Part shown: piece after piece, positions 7,979 to 15,053 of the stretch
How positions within the stretch are numbered: position 1 is the stretch's first letter
How the letters are laid out: every line of letters starts with the position of its first letter
IMG/VR virus record: IMGVR_UViG_3300027963_000242
Span: 1-29,403 of that record
Reading direction: 5' to 3' (one strand)
DNA from: a virus
DNA length: 29,403 bases
Made by a program: the position numbers and the translations under genes
Notes under the pieces: model-generated
Seen by the model: the letters and a program-made list of their open reading frames with translations, nothing else
Told to the model about the DNA's origin: nothing
The model's database searches: none

Positions 7979-8926
7979 TTAAAAATCGTCTGTAAAACTT
8001 ATTGATTCATTTAACTTGGCTTTTTGGTATTCCATAGTTCTTGACTCGAAGAAATTACCTTTTGTTTCAATCGCAATTTGTTCCATGAATTTAAATGGTT
8101 GCTCAACATTGAATTCTTTACTACAACCCATTTTTACTAATAAACCATCAACAACAAACTCTAAGTATTGTTTCATTAGATTTGAGTTCATACCGATTAG
8201 TGATACTGGAAGTGATTCAGTAATAAATTCTTTTTCAATTTCTAATGCTGAAAGTAAAATTTCTTTAATTCTTTGTTCAGAAGGTTTTTCTTCTAAATGA
8301 TTGTTTAACAAATGGATTGCAAAATCACAGTGTAGGTTTTCATCTTTGAATATAAGTGAATTTGCATTACATAATCCTTGCATAATTCCTCGTGATTTCA
8401 TCCAAAAAATAGAACAGAATGAACCTGAAAAGAAAATACCTTCAACGGCCGCAAACGCAACTAATCTTTCTGCGAATGACGCTTTTTCAATCCACTCTAA
8501 AGCCCACTTAGCTTTCTTCTGAACCGCAGGTAAACGATCAATTGCATTAAAACATTCATCTTTTTCTTTCGGATTATTGATGTATGTGTCGATCAATAAT
8601 GAATACATAAGTGAGTGAATGTTCTCCATCGCCAACTGAAATCCATAGAAGAATTTTGCTTCAGGATATTGCACTTCACGATAGAAGTTTTCAGCCAAGT
8701 TTTCATTTACGATACCATCAGATGCCGCGAAAAATGATAGAATATTTTTAATAAAATATTGTTCTTTTTCTGTAAGTTTTTCCCAATCTCTAATATCGTT
8801 AGTTAGATCAACTTCTTCGGCCGTCCAAAAGGCCGCTTGATGTTGTTTGTAGTATTCCCATATATCATTGTGTTCGATAGGGAAAATAACAAACCTGTTT
8901 GGGTTTTCAACTAATATTTTTTCCAT
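7979..8926 (-). CDS. nrdB: Ribonucleoside-diphosphate reductase, class I beta subunit
   Basis: 315 residues. This is the radical-generating partner of NrdA. The di-iron ligands can be placed by comparison with mammalian R2: D40 (EEVDLT), E101 and H104 (AMENIH), then the Glu of [13 protein letters not shown] and the Glu and His of KDENLHCDF. The radical Tyr is Y108, four residues after H104. [13 protein letters not shown] (65-77) and the acidic-aromatic C-terminus FTDDF, which docks onto the alpha subunit, are typical of the eukaryotic-like R2 lineage. It begins 4 nt after the helicase stop and ends 10 nt before nrdA, so helicase, nrdB and nrdA form one unit. It looks intact and of normal length. 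Confidence 0.97.
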   Translation of the reverse strand: MEKILVENPNRFVIFPIEHNDIWEYYKQHQAAFWTAEEVDLTNDIRDWEKLTEKEQYFIKNILSFFAASDGIVNENLAENFYREVQYPEAKFFYGFQLAMENIHSLMYSLLIDTYINNPKEKDECFNAIDRLPAVQKKAKWALEWIEKASFAERLVAFAAVEGIFFSGSFCSIFWMKSRGIMQGLCNANSLIFKDENLHCDFAIHLLNNHLEEKPSEQRIKEILLSALEIEKEFITESLPVSLIGMNSNLMKQYLEFVVDGLLVKMGCSKEFNVEQPFKFMEQIAIETKGNFFESRTMEYQKAKLNESISFTDDF

Positions 8927-8930
8927 GTTT

Positions 8931-10316
8931 TTAATTATTTGTTTGTGTTTCTCTTTGTTTTCTTTTTTCTAAAAGTTCTTTGACACGTTGTCTTTGTCTT
9001 TCTTCTTTTTGTTCTTCAAGTCCTAAGAATGTCATAGAACTTTCAGTGTCAATGTCGATCATTGCGTTATCGAACTTACAGTTCTCAAACACAACACCAT
9101 CATCACCAATTCTTGATTTTGTTATGGCTATAGTTGCCAACTTTAACTCTTTTTGTTGTAGAGTTTTAGCGACTGAAATGATTACGTGTCCCACTTGAGC
9201 CTTTTTGATTGATCCTCCCATTTGATCCGTAGTAACCACTTCGGAAGATATTGAGGATCTATTACCTTGAGTTGCTGTCCAACCTACAATATTCATTTCG
9301 TGACACATAGCCTCAAACGCTCTCATTACAGACCCTTCACTCTTCCACTCATCACCCAAGTTTTTATCTGGTACTATACAATCAATATAATCTAAAACAA
9401 TCATATCGACTTTAATTCCATCAGAAACCATTTTTCTAATTTGGTTTTTGATTTGTAACATCGTCATAGTATCCGATGGTAACTTCTTCATAATTAACTT
9501 GTTTGGCATTGACTCTTCGATTTCTCTAACCTTAGCCATTACCTCATCTTTTTTCTCTGACAAATCGTCAGGATGAACCTTAGTCCATAAGGTGAAGTGT
9601 TTTCTTTGAATAACCTTTGGGTTGTCTTCAAAAAATATCTGTAGGACATTAAATCCAAGATTAAATGCGTGGTTTGAAATCTTAGTTAGAACAGTTGACT
9701 TACCAACACCTGTAGGTGCTAAGATAACACCAATCTCTCCTTTTGCCAAACCACCTTTCAACAATCTGTCAATACCAGGAATTCCCATTGGAATTGGATG
9801 TCTATAATCCTCTTCGAGAACTTGATCAAGGTTTGAAAACACATCTAACATGGATGTATCTTTCGCCCCAACTTGAAGTGCTGTCTTAACTAACTCTTCT
9901 AAAGTGTCGTAGTTCTCAAACTCCCCACCATCAATGATTTTTTGTGCCTTTCCCATAACCTTTTGAAGTTCTTGTTGTTTACAGAATTTCAAGGCCTTTT
10001 CTTGCACGAAACCTACGCCATCAATAGGTGCGTCTTTAATTTTCTTAATTGTGTCTAATACAATTTTAGACGCCAATGCTTGTTGTAATTCAGATTTTGT
10101 GATTTGTTCTAATGTCTCAAAGGAAGGTGTGTGATCGTATTTTACATAATACTCACGAATCATTTGAATAATAATTTTAAAATATTTGTTTTCAAAATAA
10201 TTGTTTTCAATCACATCGATAATCGAGTGTGAAAAGTCTTTATCAACTACAATTTGATTTAATAATTGTAGTTGAAAAGTGTTCCCCAAATATTCAAAAT
10301 TTTTACCTGTCGCCAT
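8931..10316 (-). CDS. Replicative DNA helicase, gp41/DnaB-like
   Basis: 461 residues, close to T4 gp41 (475). The N-terminal helical domain (about 1-165) resembles the DnaB primase/loader-interaction region. The RecA-like motor follows: [16 protein letters not shown] lead-in (175-190), Walker [10 protein letters not shown] (200-208), the conserved FFEDNP Glu (about 228-233), Walker [10 protein letters not shown] (305-313) and the ATQGNR sensor (348-353). It unwinds DNA ahead of the fork as a hexamer and normally works with a primase, which is not in this window. It is the first gene of a tight trio with nrdB and nrdA. A start at 10316 is supported by the typical N-terminal domain length. There is no Shine-Dalgarno sequence. 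Confidence 0.93.
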   Translation of the reverse strand: MATGKNFEYLGNTFQLQLLNQIVVDKDFSHSIIDVIENNYFENKYFKIIIQMIREYYVKYDHTPSFETLEQITKSELQQALASKIVLDTIKKIKDAPIDGVGFVQEKALKFCKQQELQKVMGKAQKIIDGGEFENYDTLEELVKTALQVGAKDTSMLDVFSNLDQVLEEDYRHPIPMGIPGIDRLLKGGLAKGEIGVILAPTGVGKSTVLTKISNHAFNLGFNVLQIFFEDNPKVIQRKHFTLWTKVHPDDLSEKKDEVMAKVREIEESMPNKLIMKKLPSDTMTMLQIKNQIRKMVSDGIKVDMIVLDYIDCIVPDKNLGDEWKSEGSVMRAFEAMCHEMNIVGWTATQGNRSSISSEVVTTDQMGGSIKKAQVGHVIISVAKTLQQKELKLATIAITKSRIGDDGVVFENCKFDNAMIDIDTESSMTFLGLEEQKEERQRQRVKELLEKRKQRETQTNN

Positions 10317-10338
10317 ATTGTTTCTTTTGTTAGTAATG

Positions 10339-10346
10339 ATAAATAC
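10339..10346 (-). promoter_or_regulatory. Weak variant of the late-type motif upstream of the helicase
   Basis: The minus strand reads GTATTTAT, 22 nt before the helicase ATG (AACAGTATTTAT in context). It matches the last seven bases of the recurrent motif. It may be a secondary promoter inside the replication operon, or chance in AT-rich DNA. Confidence 0.2.
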
Positions 10347-10348
10347 TG

Positions 10349-10798
10349 TTAGTTTTTAATAAAACTCGGATATTCAAAATTAAAATTTTTACCTGAAAAA
10401 ATGTCAGTCAACCCAGTCATGATTGATTTTAACTTTGGGCGTAGGTCTACGGTGTATCTGACCTTTGGTGGGTATGGTTTCGCATCGAATTGTCTATGAC
10501 AAATTGTCATATCTCCAACCTTAATAATTAGATTAAAAAACTCTGGACCTTCCGTAATTGAGGTGTTTAAGATCTCAGGATTCTCAGAAATTTCATATTG
10601 ATTTTCCAACATATAAGACACCGATCTCATTTTCAAACCATACATTAACTCATTTGTTAATCCTTTCATGTGGTTATAAAATTCGATTGATTTGTGAGCG
10701 TTTTTATTAAACCCTCTTACGTTGAAAAATCTTTGAACTACGATGTTCTCATTACACATTAACAAAAATTCTACTTTTGTTATATCTTGCTCTTTCAT
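10349..10798 (-). CDS. Hypothetical protein in the replication operon
   Basis: 149 residues, no family recognised. It starts MKEQDITKVEFLLMCNENIV, has an amphipathic helix around residues 35-60 (IEFYNHMKGLTNELMYGLKM), then strands (FFNLIIKVGDMTICHRQF) and a basic stretch (KVRYTVDLRPKLKS), suggesting a small alpha/beta protein. No Walker or nuclease motif is visible. It lies 16 nt after the 5' nuclease gene and 32 nt before the helicase, which places it among replication proteins. A helicase-loader or accessory role (as T4 gp59 plays) is possible by position only; I see no sequence similarity to gp59. Confidence 0.85.
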   Translation of the reverse strand: MKEQDITKVEFLLMCNENIVVQRFFNVRGFNKNAHKSIEFYNHMKGLTNELMYGLKMRSVSYMLENQYEISENPEILNTSITEGPEFFNLIIKVGDMTICHRQFDAKPYPPKVRYTVDLRPKLKSIMTGLTDIFSGKNFNFEYPSFIKN

Positions 10799-10814
10799 GT
10801 TTTTTTTTTGGTTT

Positions 10815-11822
10815 TTACTTTTTGTTTCTAAACTTGTTTTTTTCTTTTCTTGTTAGTTTTAAAAATGGTTTTAAAAAACTCACCCAAGCGTCGTCACCCT
10901 TTGGTAAGTATTTAAAAAACCCGTCCTCCATCATCATTCGAATTAGATTTCTATACCCTCTTCCATCTGGATCCAACGATTCAGAGTAATATAGTCCCAC
11001 CAATTCTTTTTCCTCTTCATTTAAAAGGGGTTCATCCAAATCGACAAGTTTTTTGTTTATTTCAAAAAATTCATCTCCGAATATACCTTCTTTTGTTTTA
11101 CCACTTAATAGGTTTTGAAGAGCAATATTTCCCTTTTCTTCTTTTAAGAGTTGTTCTCCTTTTTGTAAAATATAGGGTAATTCAACTCTATCTTTAAGTA
11201 GCTCAGGAAATAATTTGATTAATGTTTTTTCTCCCAAATAAAATATTCCATCAATATTATCGGAACTATCTCCTGTGAGAATTTTAATTGTTTTAACATT
11301 ATAGTATGGAACTTCAATATCGTGAAGTTTTATCTTATTATTAATACCATAATATTGTTTTGTGGATGGTGAATAAATTGATACTTTTTCAGATATAAGT
11401 TGAGTTAAATCTCTATCACTTGAAAAGATCGTTTTTTCTTCATCTAACGACACTTTACAGTAATAAGCGATTAAGTCATCAGCTTCTGCATGTTCTGTTT
11501 CCAGTTGTCTTACAAACATCTCCTCGAGGTATTGTTTAACCCTTTGTTTTTGTTCTAAAAAAGACTCCTCTTTTGATTCGGTTTCTGATGATTTACGATT
11601 TAACTTATACTTTGGATATATCAATCTTCTTTGTGAAGATGATGTTTTAGAATCCCAAAACACAACAACTTTATTGTAATTATGTTCTTCTAAAAATTTT
11701 CGAAGAGTATTTAGAAAGTGCCAAACACCACCAACGTGTTTTCCATTATGGTAGAAATCTCTAACACCATGAAATCCAATTTTCAATAAATTATTTCCGT
11801 CTACTAATAATGTTTTAGACAC
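10815..11822 (-). CDS. rnh: 5'-3' exonuclease / RNase H (FEN family)
   Basis: 335 residues (T4 RNase H has 305). It removes RNA primers and flaps from lagging strands. Acidic metal ligands are in the expected order: D8 (LLVDGNN), D57 (VVFWDSK), the E113-A-D115-D116 cluster (HAEADDL), D136 and D138 (SSDRDLT), and D185/D188 in GDSSDNIDG, which opens the helix-three-turn-helix DNA-binding part. The basic bridge region (QRRLIYPKYKLNRK, 64-77) is also present. The C-terminus is strongly basic (KLTRKEKNKFRNKK). The start at 11822 is GTG, preceded by AGAGA; the D8 motif follows at the normal distance. It lies 22 nt after uvsX. Confidence 0.93.
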   Translation of the reverse strand: MSKTLLVDGNNLLKIGFHGVRDFYHNGKHVGGVWHFLNTLRKFLEEHNYNKVVVFWDSKTSSSQRRLIYPKYKLNRKSSETESKEESFLEQKQRVKQYLEEMFVRQLETEHAEADDLIAYYCKVSLDEEKTIFSSDRDLTQLISEKVSIYSPSTKQYYGINNKIKLHDIEVPYYNVKTIKILTGDSSDNIDGIFYLGEKTLIKLFPELLKDRVELPYILQKGEQLLKEEKGNIALQNLLSGKTKEGIFGDEFFEINKKLVDLDEPLLNEEEKELVGLYYSESLDPDGRGYRNLIRMMMEDGFFKYLPKGDDAWVSFLKPFLKLTRKEKNKFRNKK

Positions 11823-11844
11823 TCTCTAATATCTTAAATGATTC

Positions 11845-12852
11845 TTACTCTACTTCTTCTTTTTCTGTTTTCAAATCAAAGTCACCATCAACTCCGATTA
11901 TATCTTTCCAATAGTCAGCATATTCTTTCTTATACTTTTCTATTGATGCTTTTTCTTCTGTCGTATCTTTACCCGGTAAAAATCCGTGTGGAGTTACAAT
12001 AATTCTTCCGTCTTCAAACCCAAGTCCATTGATGTGGTTTTTCATAACCGACACTTTTGTTCTTGACGCAAACTTCACAGTTCGTTTGTCTTTTGTTGCC
12101 GTGATCTTTGTTGTTCCCGCACCTTTTTGATTTCCAAATAAAAATACCAAAGAAGAGTTTAACCAAATTGCCTCACCACCTTTTGCTTTAATCTTAGGTT
12201 GACCAAATGGATTGTCAGGTAATTCTACCCAAGGTTGATTAACAATGATTAAGGTATTTTCATGTTTCGAATCAGATTTACGTGATCCTGAAATACGTTG
12301 GTTAATACCCATACCAATTTTGTCCGCCAAAGTGGAAGCGTTGTGTTGTTTTCCACCTTTGCCTTCATAGGTCATTTTACAAGGAACTGATCCAACTGAA
12401 TCCCACATAATACAAAGAGAATAATCTAATTCACCTTTTTCTTGTGCGTCCAATAGGTCGTTGATGTAATCTGTAATTTGTTCAATATAACTAAAGTTAT
12501 TGTTAAACAAAAAGAATCCGTCCCAAGTTAATTCACCCGTTTCTTCATCAACAACTTCTTCACATTCAAATCCCATAAGTTTCGCATGTTCAAAAGACCA
12601 TTTTTGTTCTGTAATAATAAACACAGGTAAAACACCTTTCTTTTGTGCATCAACCGCTGTTTTAACTAACGCTGTTGTTTTTCCTGTATCTGAGTGACCC
12701 AAATACATATTAAGGTGTCCCATTGCAGGACCAGGTAAACCAACCGCATCCAAGAAATCAGGACCAAGATCAAAAAATCTTTGTGGTTTATATTTTGCAT
12801 CCGAAGAAAACTTTTTCTTCAACGAACTAAAATCATTCTTTTTTAGTGCCAT
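11845..12852 (-). CDS. uvsX: RecA-like recombinase, UvsX family
   Basis: 335 residues. It forms filaments on ssDNA and drives strand exchange and recombination-dependent replication. Walker A is GHSDTGKTT (52-60). The catalytic-Glu region follows (FIITEQKWSFE, 78-88), then Walker B CIMWDSVGS (147-155) and an L2-type region with INQ (about 185) and the LIIVNQPW strand (about 202-209). The GGEAIWLNSSL segment is typical of UvsX/RecA. The tail is acidic (KEEVE), as in T4 UvsX. Its ATG overlaps the stop of the 73-residue gene by one base (TAATG), so translation is coupled. The first 25 residues are Lys/Ser-rich, as expected for the polymerisation arm. Confidence 0.95.
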   Translation of the reverse strand: MALKKNDFSSLKKKFSSDAKYKPQRFFDLGPDFLDAVGLPGPAMGHLNMYLGHSDTGKTTALVKTAVDAQKKGVLPVFIITEQKWSFEHAKLMGFECEEVVDEETGELTWDGFFLFNNNFSYIEQITDYINDLLDAQEKGELDYSLCIMWDSVGSVPCKMTYEGKGGKQHNASTLADKIGMGINQRISGSRKSDSKHENTLIIVNQPWVELPDNPFGQPKIKAKGGEAIWLNSSLVFLFGNQKGAGTTKITATKDKRTVKFASRTKVSVMKNHINGLGFEDGRIIVTPHGFLPGKDTTEEKASIEKYKKEYADYWKDIIGVDGDFDLKTEKEEVE

Positions 12853-13073
12853 TATACTTCGTAAATTTTAAAGTTTTTAATTGTTTCTAATTTGTCGTTT
12901 GCGTTTGTGAGTTGTTCAACTAAATTATCCATTTCTTCGGTGTGTTGTGGATGTTCTCCAATACCAACCGAACTTGTGAAATAAACATAAAGTCTTGCCT
13001 CGGCGTCTGCGATTTCTGCCTCATATTTTTTTATAAGGGCTTCTTTTAATTTTTCTGCGATAAATGTTTTCAT
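12852..13073 (-). CDS. Hypothetical small coiled-coil protein coupled to uvsX
   Basis: 73 residues. Two helices rich in Ala, Glu and Lys (EKLKEALIKKYEAEIADAEA and EEMDNLVEQLTNANDKLETI) flank a short His/Pro-containing turn (GIGEHPQH), which suggests a helical hairpin or coiled coil. Its stop overlaps the uvsX start by one base. It lies between the ssDNA-binding protein and the recombinase, where a recombination mediator would be useful, but it is half the length of T4 UvsY (137) and I see no UvsY signature. Function unknown. Confidence 0.82.
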   Translation of the reverse strand: MKTFIAEKLKEALIKKYEAEIADAEARLYVYFTSSVGIGEHPQHTEEMDNLVEQLTNANDKLETIKNFKIYEV

Positions 13074-13094
13074 AATTTTTTTTTAAAAATATAG

Positions 13095-13127
13095 ACAAAA
13101 AAACGGGAACAATAAACTGCTCCCGTT
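13095..13127 (-). terminator. Rho-independent terminator after the ssDNA-binding protein gene
   Basis: On the minus strand a 7-bp stem AACGGGA/TCCCGTT (13121-13127 with 13102-13108) has a 12-nt loop and is followed by a T-run. It lies 19 nt after the ssb stop. It probably lets ssb be made in excess, with partial read-through or a weak promoter serving uvsX and later genes. Confidence 0.8.
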
Positions 13128-13146
13128 ACATTTTTTTTCTAATTAA

Positions 13147-14013
13147 TTAGAATGGTAATTCTTCATCAACTTCCTCGTTAACCTGTGGGTCAGCGACTTC
13201 ATTGATAGATTTTGGTGCTGGTTTTCCTCCCATAGAAACTTCAGATGTTTCATCGTTAGAATAAACATATCCACCTTTTTCAGAATCCCAACGTGGTGTT
13301 TCACCTCGAGCGATCGCCTCTAAATATTCTAAAGGTTTTTTAGAATAAACATCTTCCCATGTCAATACATCTCCAACCCAATCTGCCATTTGATCTGCGT
13401 CATCTGAGATAGGTGATGGATCATCATACATAACAGTTTGAATTACTGTGTAGAAGGCTCCTTTAGGTGTTTTTGCTTTTGTAAGTTCAAGGATTAAATC
13501 TCGTCCTTTATCAGGATCTGTTACATCTCCTTTTGCTTTCCAAATTGGAATGATTTTATCAAGGATTCCTTCTTGTTTGTAGTTGTGTTTAAATCTCCAA
13601 AATTTAACTCCGTCTTGTTCGTTATCGCGATCGATTACTTTTACGATATAAAACTTACGAGCTTTATATTGTTTCGCTAATTCTTTATCTGCGTCACGTC
13701 CTGTCGACATTAACTCTTCATATACCTCATTTAAAGGTGAACGTTCATTGTCATTTTTTCCTGGATCGTAAAATTTTTGGTATTTACCGTCCACGGGAAT
13801 TTCGTGGAACCATACTTCTTTGAACGGTGAAGATCCGTCTGTTGTAGGAAGAATACGAACTCGTCTCTGTCCTTGTTTTTCATTGTCCTTCAAAAGAGCT
13901 GCGAAATATTTTTTCATTCGATCTTCTGATGACATTTTAGAACCGCCCGATGTGCTGTTCTGTGTTGATTGTTCATACTGTGCTAATACTGCATCTAAAA
14001 CGTTTGCCGCCAT
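13147..14013 (-). CDS. ssDNA-binding protein, gp32-like
   Basis: 288 residues (T4 gp32 has 301). The N-terminal part is short and polar (SSEDRMKKYFAALLKDNEKQ). The core (about 48-225) has the gp32-type OB-fold pattern: RRVRILPT, EVWFHEIPVDGKYQKFYDPG, ARKFYIVKVIDRDN, GVKFWRFKH and GRDLILELTKAK. The C-terminal tail is acidic and flexible and ends VDEELPF. There is no cysteine in the whole protein, so the zinc ribbon of T4 gp32 is absent. It coats ssDNA and organises the replication and recombination proteins encoded just downstream. It has its own sigma70-type promoter and its own terminator, fitting the very high expression expected of gp32-like proteins. Confidence 0.88.
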   Translation of the reverse strand: MAANVLDAVLAQYEQSTQNSTSGGSKMSSEDRMKKYFAALLKDNEKQGQRRVRILPTTDGSSPFKEVWFHEIPVDGKYQKFYDPGKNDNERSPLNEVYEELMSTGRDADKELAKQYKARKFYIVKVIDRDNEQDGVKFWRFKHNYKQEGILDKIIPIWKAKGDVTDPDKGRDLILELTKAKTPKGAFYTVIQTVMYDDPSPISDDADQMADWVGDVLTWEDVYSKKPLEYLEAIARGETPRWDSEKGGYVYSNDETSEVSMGGKPAPKSINEVADPQVNEEVDEELPF

Positions 14014-14043
14014 GTGTAAAAAAAATTAAAGGTTTATGTGTAA

Positions 14044-14072
14044 ATTATAAGTGTATAAAAAGTTATAGTCAA
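14044..14072 (-). promoter_or_regulatory. Sigma70-type promoter for the ssDNA-binding protein gene
   Basis: The minus strand has TTGACT (14072-14067), a 17-nt spacer, then TATAAT (14049-14044), an almost perfect housekeeping promoter. The expected start of transcription is near 14037, leaving a leader of about 23 nt before the ATG at 14013. It sits directly after the terminator of the preceding gene. Confidence 0.85.
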
Positions 14073-14082
14073 ATAGTGTCGC

Positions 14083-14117
14083 CAAAAAAAAAATAAAGGT
14101 CACATTTCTGTGACCTT
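14083..14117 (-). terminator. Rho-independent terminator after the Pro/Ala-rich protein gene
   Basis: On the minus strand a perfect 9-bp stem AAGGTCACA/TGTGACCTT (14109-14117 with 14096-14104) with a 4-nt loop is followed by TATTTTTTTTT. It begins 4 nt after the stop and separates the structural block from the replication operon. Confidence 0.9.
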
Positions 14118-14121
14118 ATAA

Positions 14122-14805
14122 TTATGAATTAAATCTGTTTAATAAAATATCGTCTTCATCTTCCATTGGTTCATTAAATGATTGTTCAATATCAGAAGGA
14201 CTAAAGTTTTCAACTTCGTCTTGTGTTAAGACATATTCATTTTTACCTGTTTTTTCCATTTCTTCTTCTTTGTCTTTAAAGAAGTCTGACAAGTTTTGTT
14301 TGAATGGTCCTGAATCTAAAGATCGTAATTGTAGTTTTTCTTGTGCCGTTCTTGGTCTATATTTTTCTACTTTAGCATCTAAAGAATCAATTTTAGAAAC
14401 TAAACTATCCATCTCGGCCAATTTTTCTTCCATTTTTTGAATTTGACCAAACAAGTTGTTAAAGTATTCTTCTTGTTTGTCTGCCATAGTTTTTTGAGAG
14501 TCAACTAAGTCTGTGATGTCTAACTCTTCAGTTTCTCCTTCACCTTCTTTTCCAACTTCTTCAACATCAGGATCTGCAGCAACATCAATCGGTTCTCCTT
14601 CAGGGGCTGCTGGTGGGGCTGGTGCCGCACCTGCATCAGGTGCCGGTGCTCCTCCCGCCGCAGGATCGGCAGGTGGTGGTGGAACGTCTCCTCCTGCCGC
14701 AGGATCAGCTGGCGGTGGTGGTAGTGGTGCGTCTTGTTCCATTATATATTTGTTGATACTTCTATATCTTTCAATTTCATTTAATATTTTTTCGTCTATT
14801 CTCAT
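14122..14805 (-). CDS. Pro/Ala-rich acidic coiled-coil protein, possible prohead core component
   Basis: 227 residues, no family recognised. Three parts: an N-terminal helix (DEKILNEIERYRSINKYIME, 4-23); a low-complexity Pro/Ala/Gly linker (about 25-75) with two copies of PPPPADPAAGG; and an acidic region with a coiled coil (QEEYFNNLFGQIQKMEEKLA and DSLVSKIDSLDAKVEKY) ending in an acidic tail with DEDD. The N-terminal helix resembles that of the flavodoxin-like protein (EI-x-[RK]-x-R pattern followed by Glu). High acidity, a coiled coil and small size fit an internal scaffold or core protein, but this is inference. It starts 1 nt after the stop of the 74-residue gene and ends at a strong terminator. 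Confidence 0.85.
   Translation of the reverse strand: MRIDEKILNEIERYRSINKYIMEQDAPLPPPPADPAAGGDVPPPPADPAAGGAPAPDAGAAPAPPAAPEGEPIDVAADPDVEEVGKEGEGETEELDITDLVDSQKTMADKQEEYFNNLFGQIQKMEEKLAEMDSLVSKIDSLDAKVEKYRPRTAQEKLQLRSLDSGPFKQNLSDFFKDKEEEMEKTGKNEYVLTQDEVENFSPSDIEQSFNEPMEDEDDILLNRFNS
14650..14721. repeat. GC-rich direct repeat encoding PPPPADPAAGG twice
   Basis: Two in-frame copies encode residues 29-39 and 42-52 of the Pro/Ala-rich protein. The stretch is much richer in G+C than the surrounding AT-rich genome, because of the CCN and GCN codons. Units of this type are prone to copy-number change. Confidence 0.85.
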
Positions 14806-14806
14806 C

Positions 14807-15031
14807 TTATCCGTTTAATAATGTTTTTATACCACTTTTGGTTTCAACTTGTATTTTTCTAAATTGTTTCATGGTGTTGTCAACTCTTTCAATAAGACCA
14901 TCTTTCATTCTTAATGTATAACAGTCGCCAGTGTCTAAATCACAAACTTGTTTAGTTCCGTCACCATTATCTTTCTCTGAAACTCTTGTGTTTTTACCCA
15001 AGTAGTTATCTAATAATATTTTTGTGTTCAT
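14807..15031 (-). CDS. Hypothetical small protein
   Basis: 74 residues, family not recognised. Two cysteines flank an acidic turn (CDLDTGDC, about residues 30-37), followed by strands (YTLRMKDGLIERV) and a basic C-terminal half (KQFRKIQVETKSGIKTLL), so it looks like a small beta-rich protein. It is followed after 1 nt by the Pro/Ala-rich gene, and the two share the motif upstream of 15031. The preceding giant gene ends 21 nt before its start. Confidence 0.8.
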   Translation of the reverse strand: MNTKILLDNYLGKNTRVSEKDNGDGTKQVCDLDTGDCYTLRMKDGLIERVDNTMKQFRKIQVETKSGIKTLLNG

Positions 15032-15040
15032 ATTTTATTT

Positions 15041-15053
15041 TATTTATAAATAT
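15041..15053 (-). promoter_or_regulatory. Late-promoter-like site upstream of the 74-residue gene
   Basis: The minus strand reads ATATTTATAAATA, which contains both the ATTTAT core of the recurrent motif and an exact T4-type TATAAATA (15048-15041), 9 nt before the ATG at 15031. It touches the stop of the giant gene. A promoter role is plausible but unproven. Confidence 0.35.

Noticed and set aside
8016-8522. Two plus-strand frames opposite nrdB
   Set aside because: nrdB is intact and catalytic residues are conserved over this span; the frames are shadows.
5539-8926. Intein or group I intron in nrdA or nrdB, as often found in phage RNR genes
   Set aside because: Both proteins align through all motifs without interruption and are of normal length.
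13074-13146. A second sigma70 promoter for uvsX (TTTATT-17-TATATT on the minus strand)
   Set aside because: The -35 match is poor and overlaps the terminator stem; in such AT-rich DNA this is expected by chance.
14513-14818. Plus-strand open frame of 101 codons opposite the Pro/Ala-rich gene
   Set aside because: It is the mirror of GC-rich repeats (Gly/Ala/Ser runs) and lies fully antisense to a well-supported gene; no other plus-strand gene is present.
14807-15031. Frameshift joining the 74-residue and 227-residue genes
   Set aside because: Each has its own ATG and stop with 1 nt between, a normal coupled pair; the compositions are unrelated.
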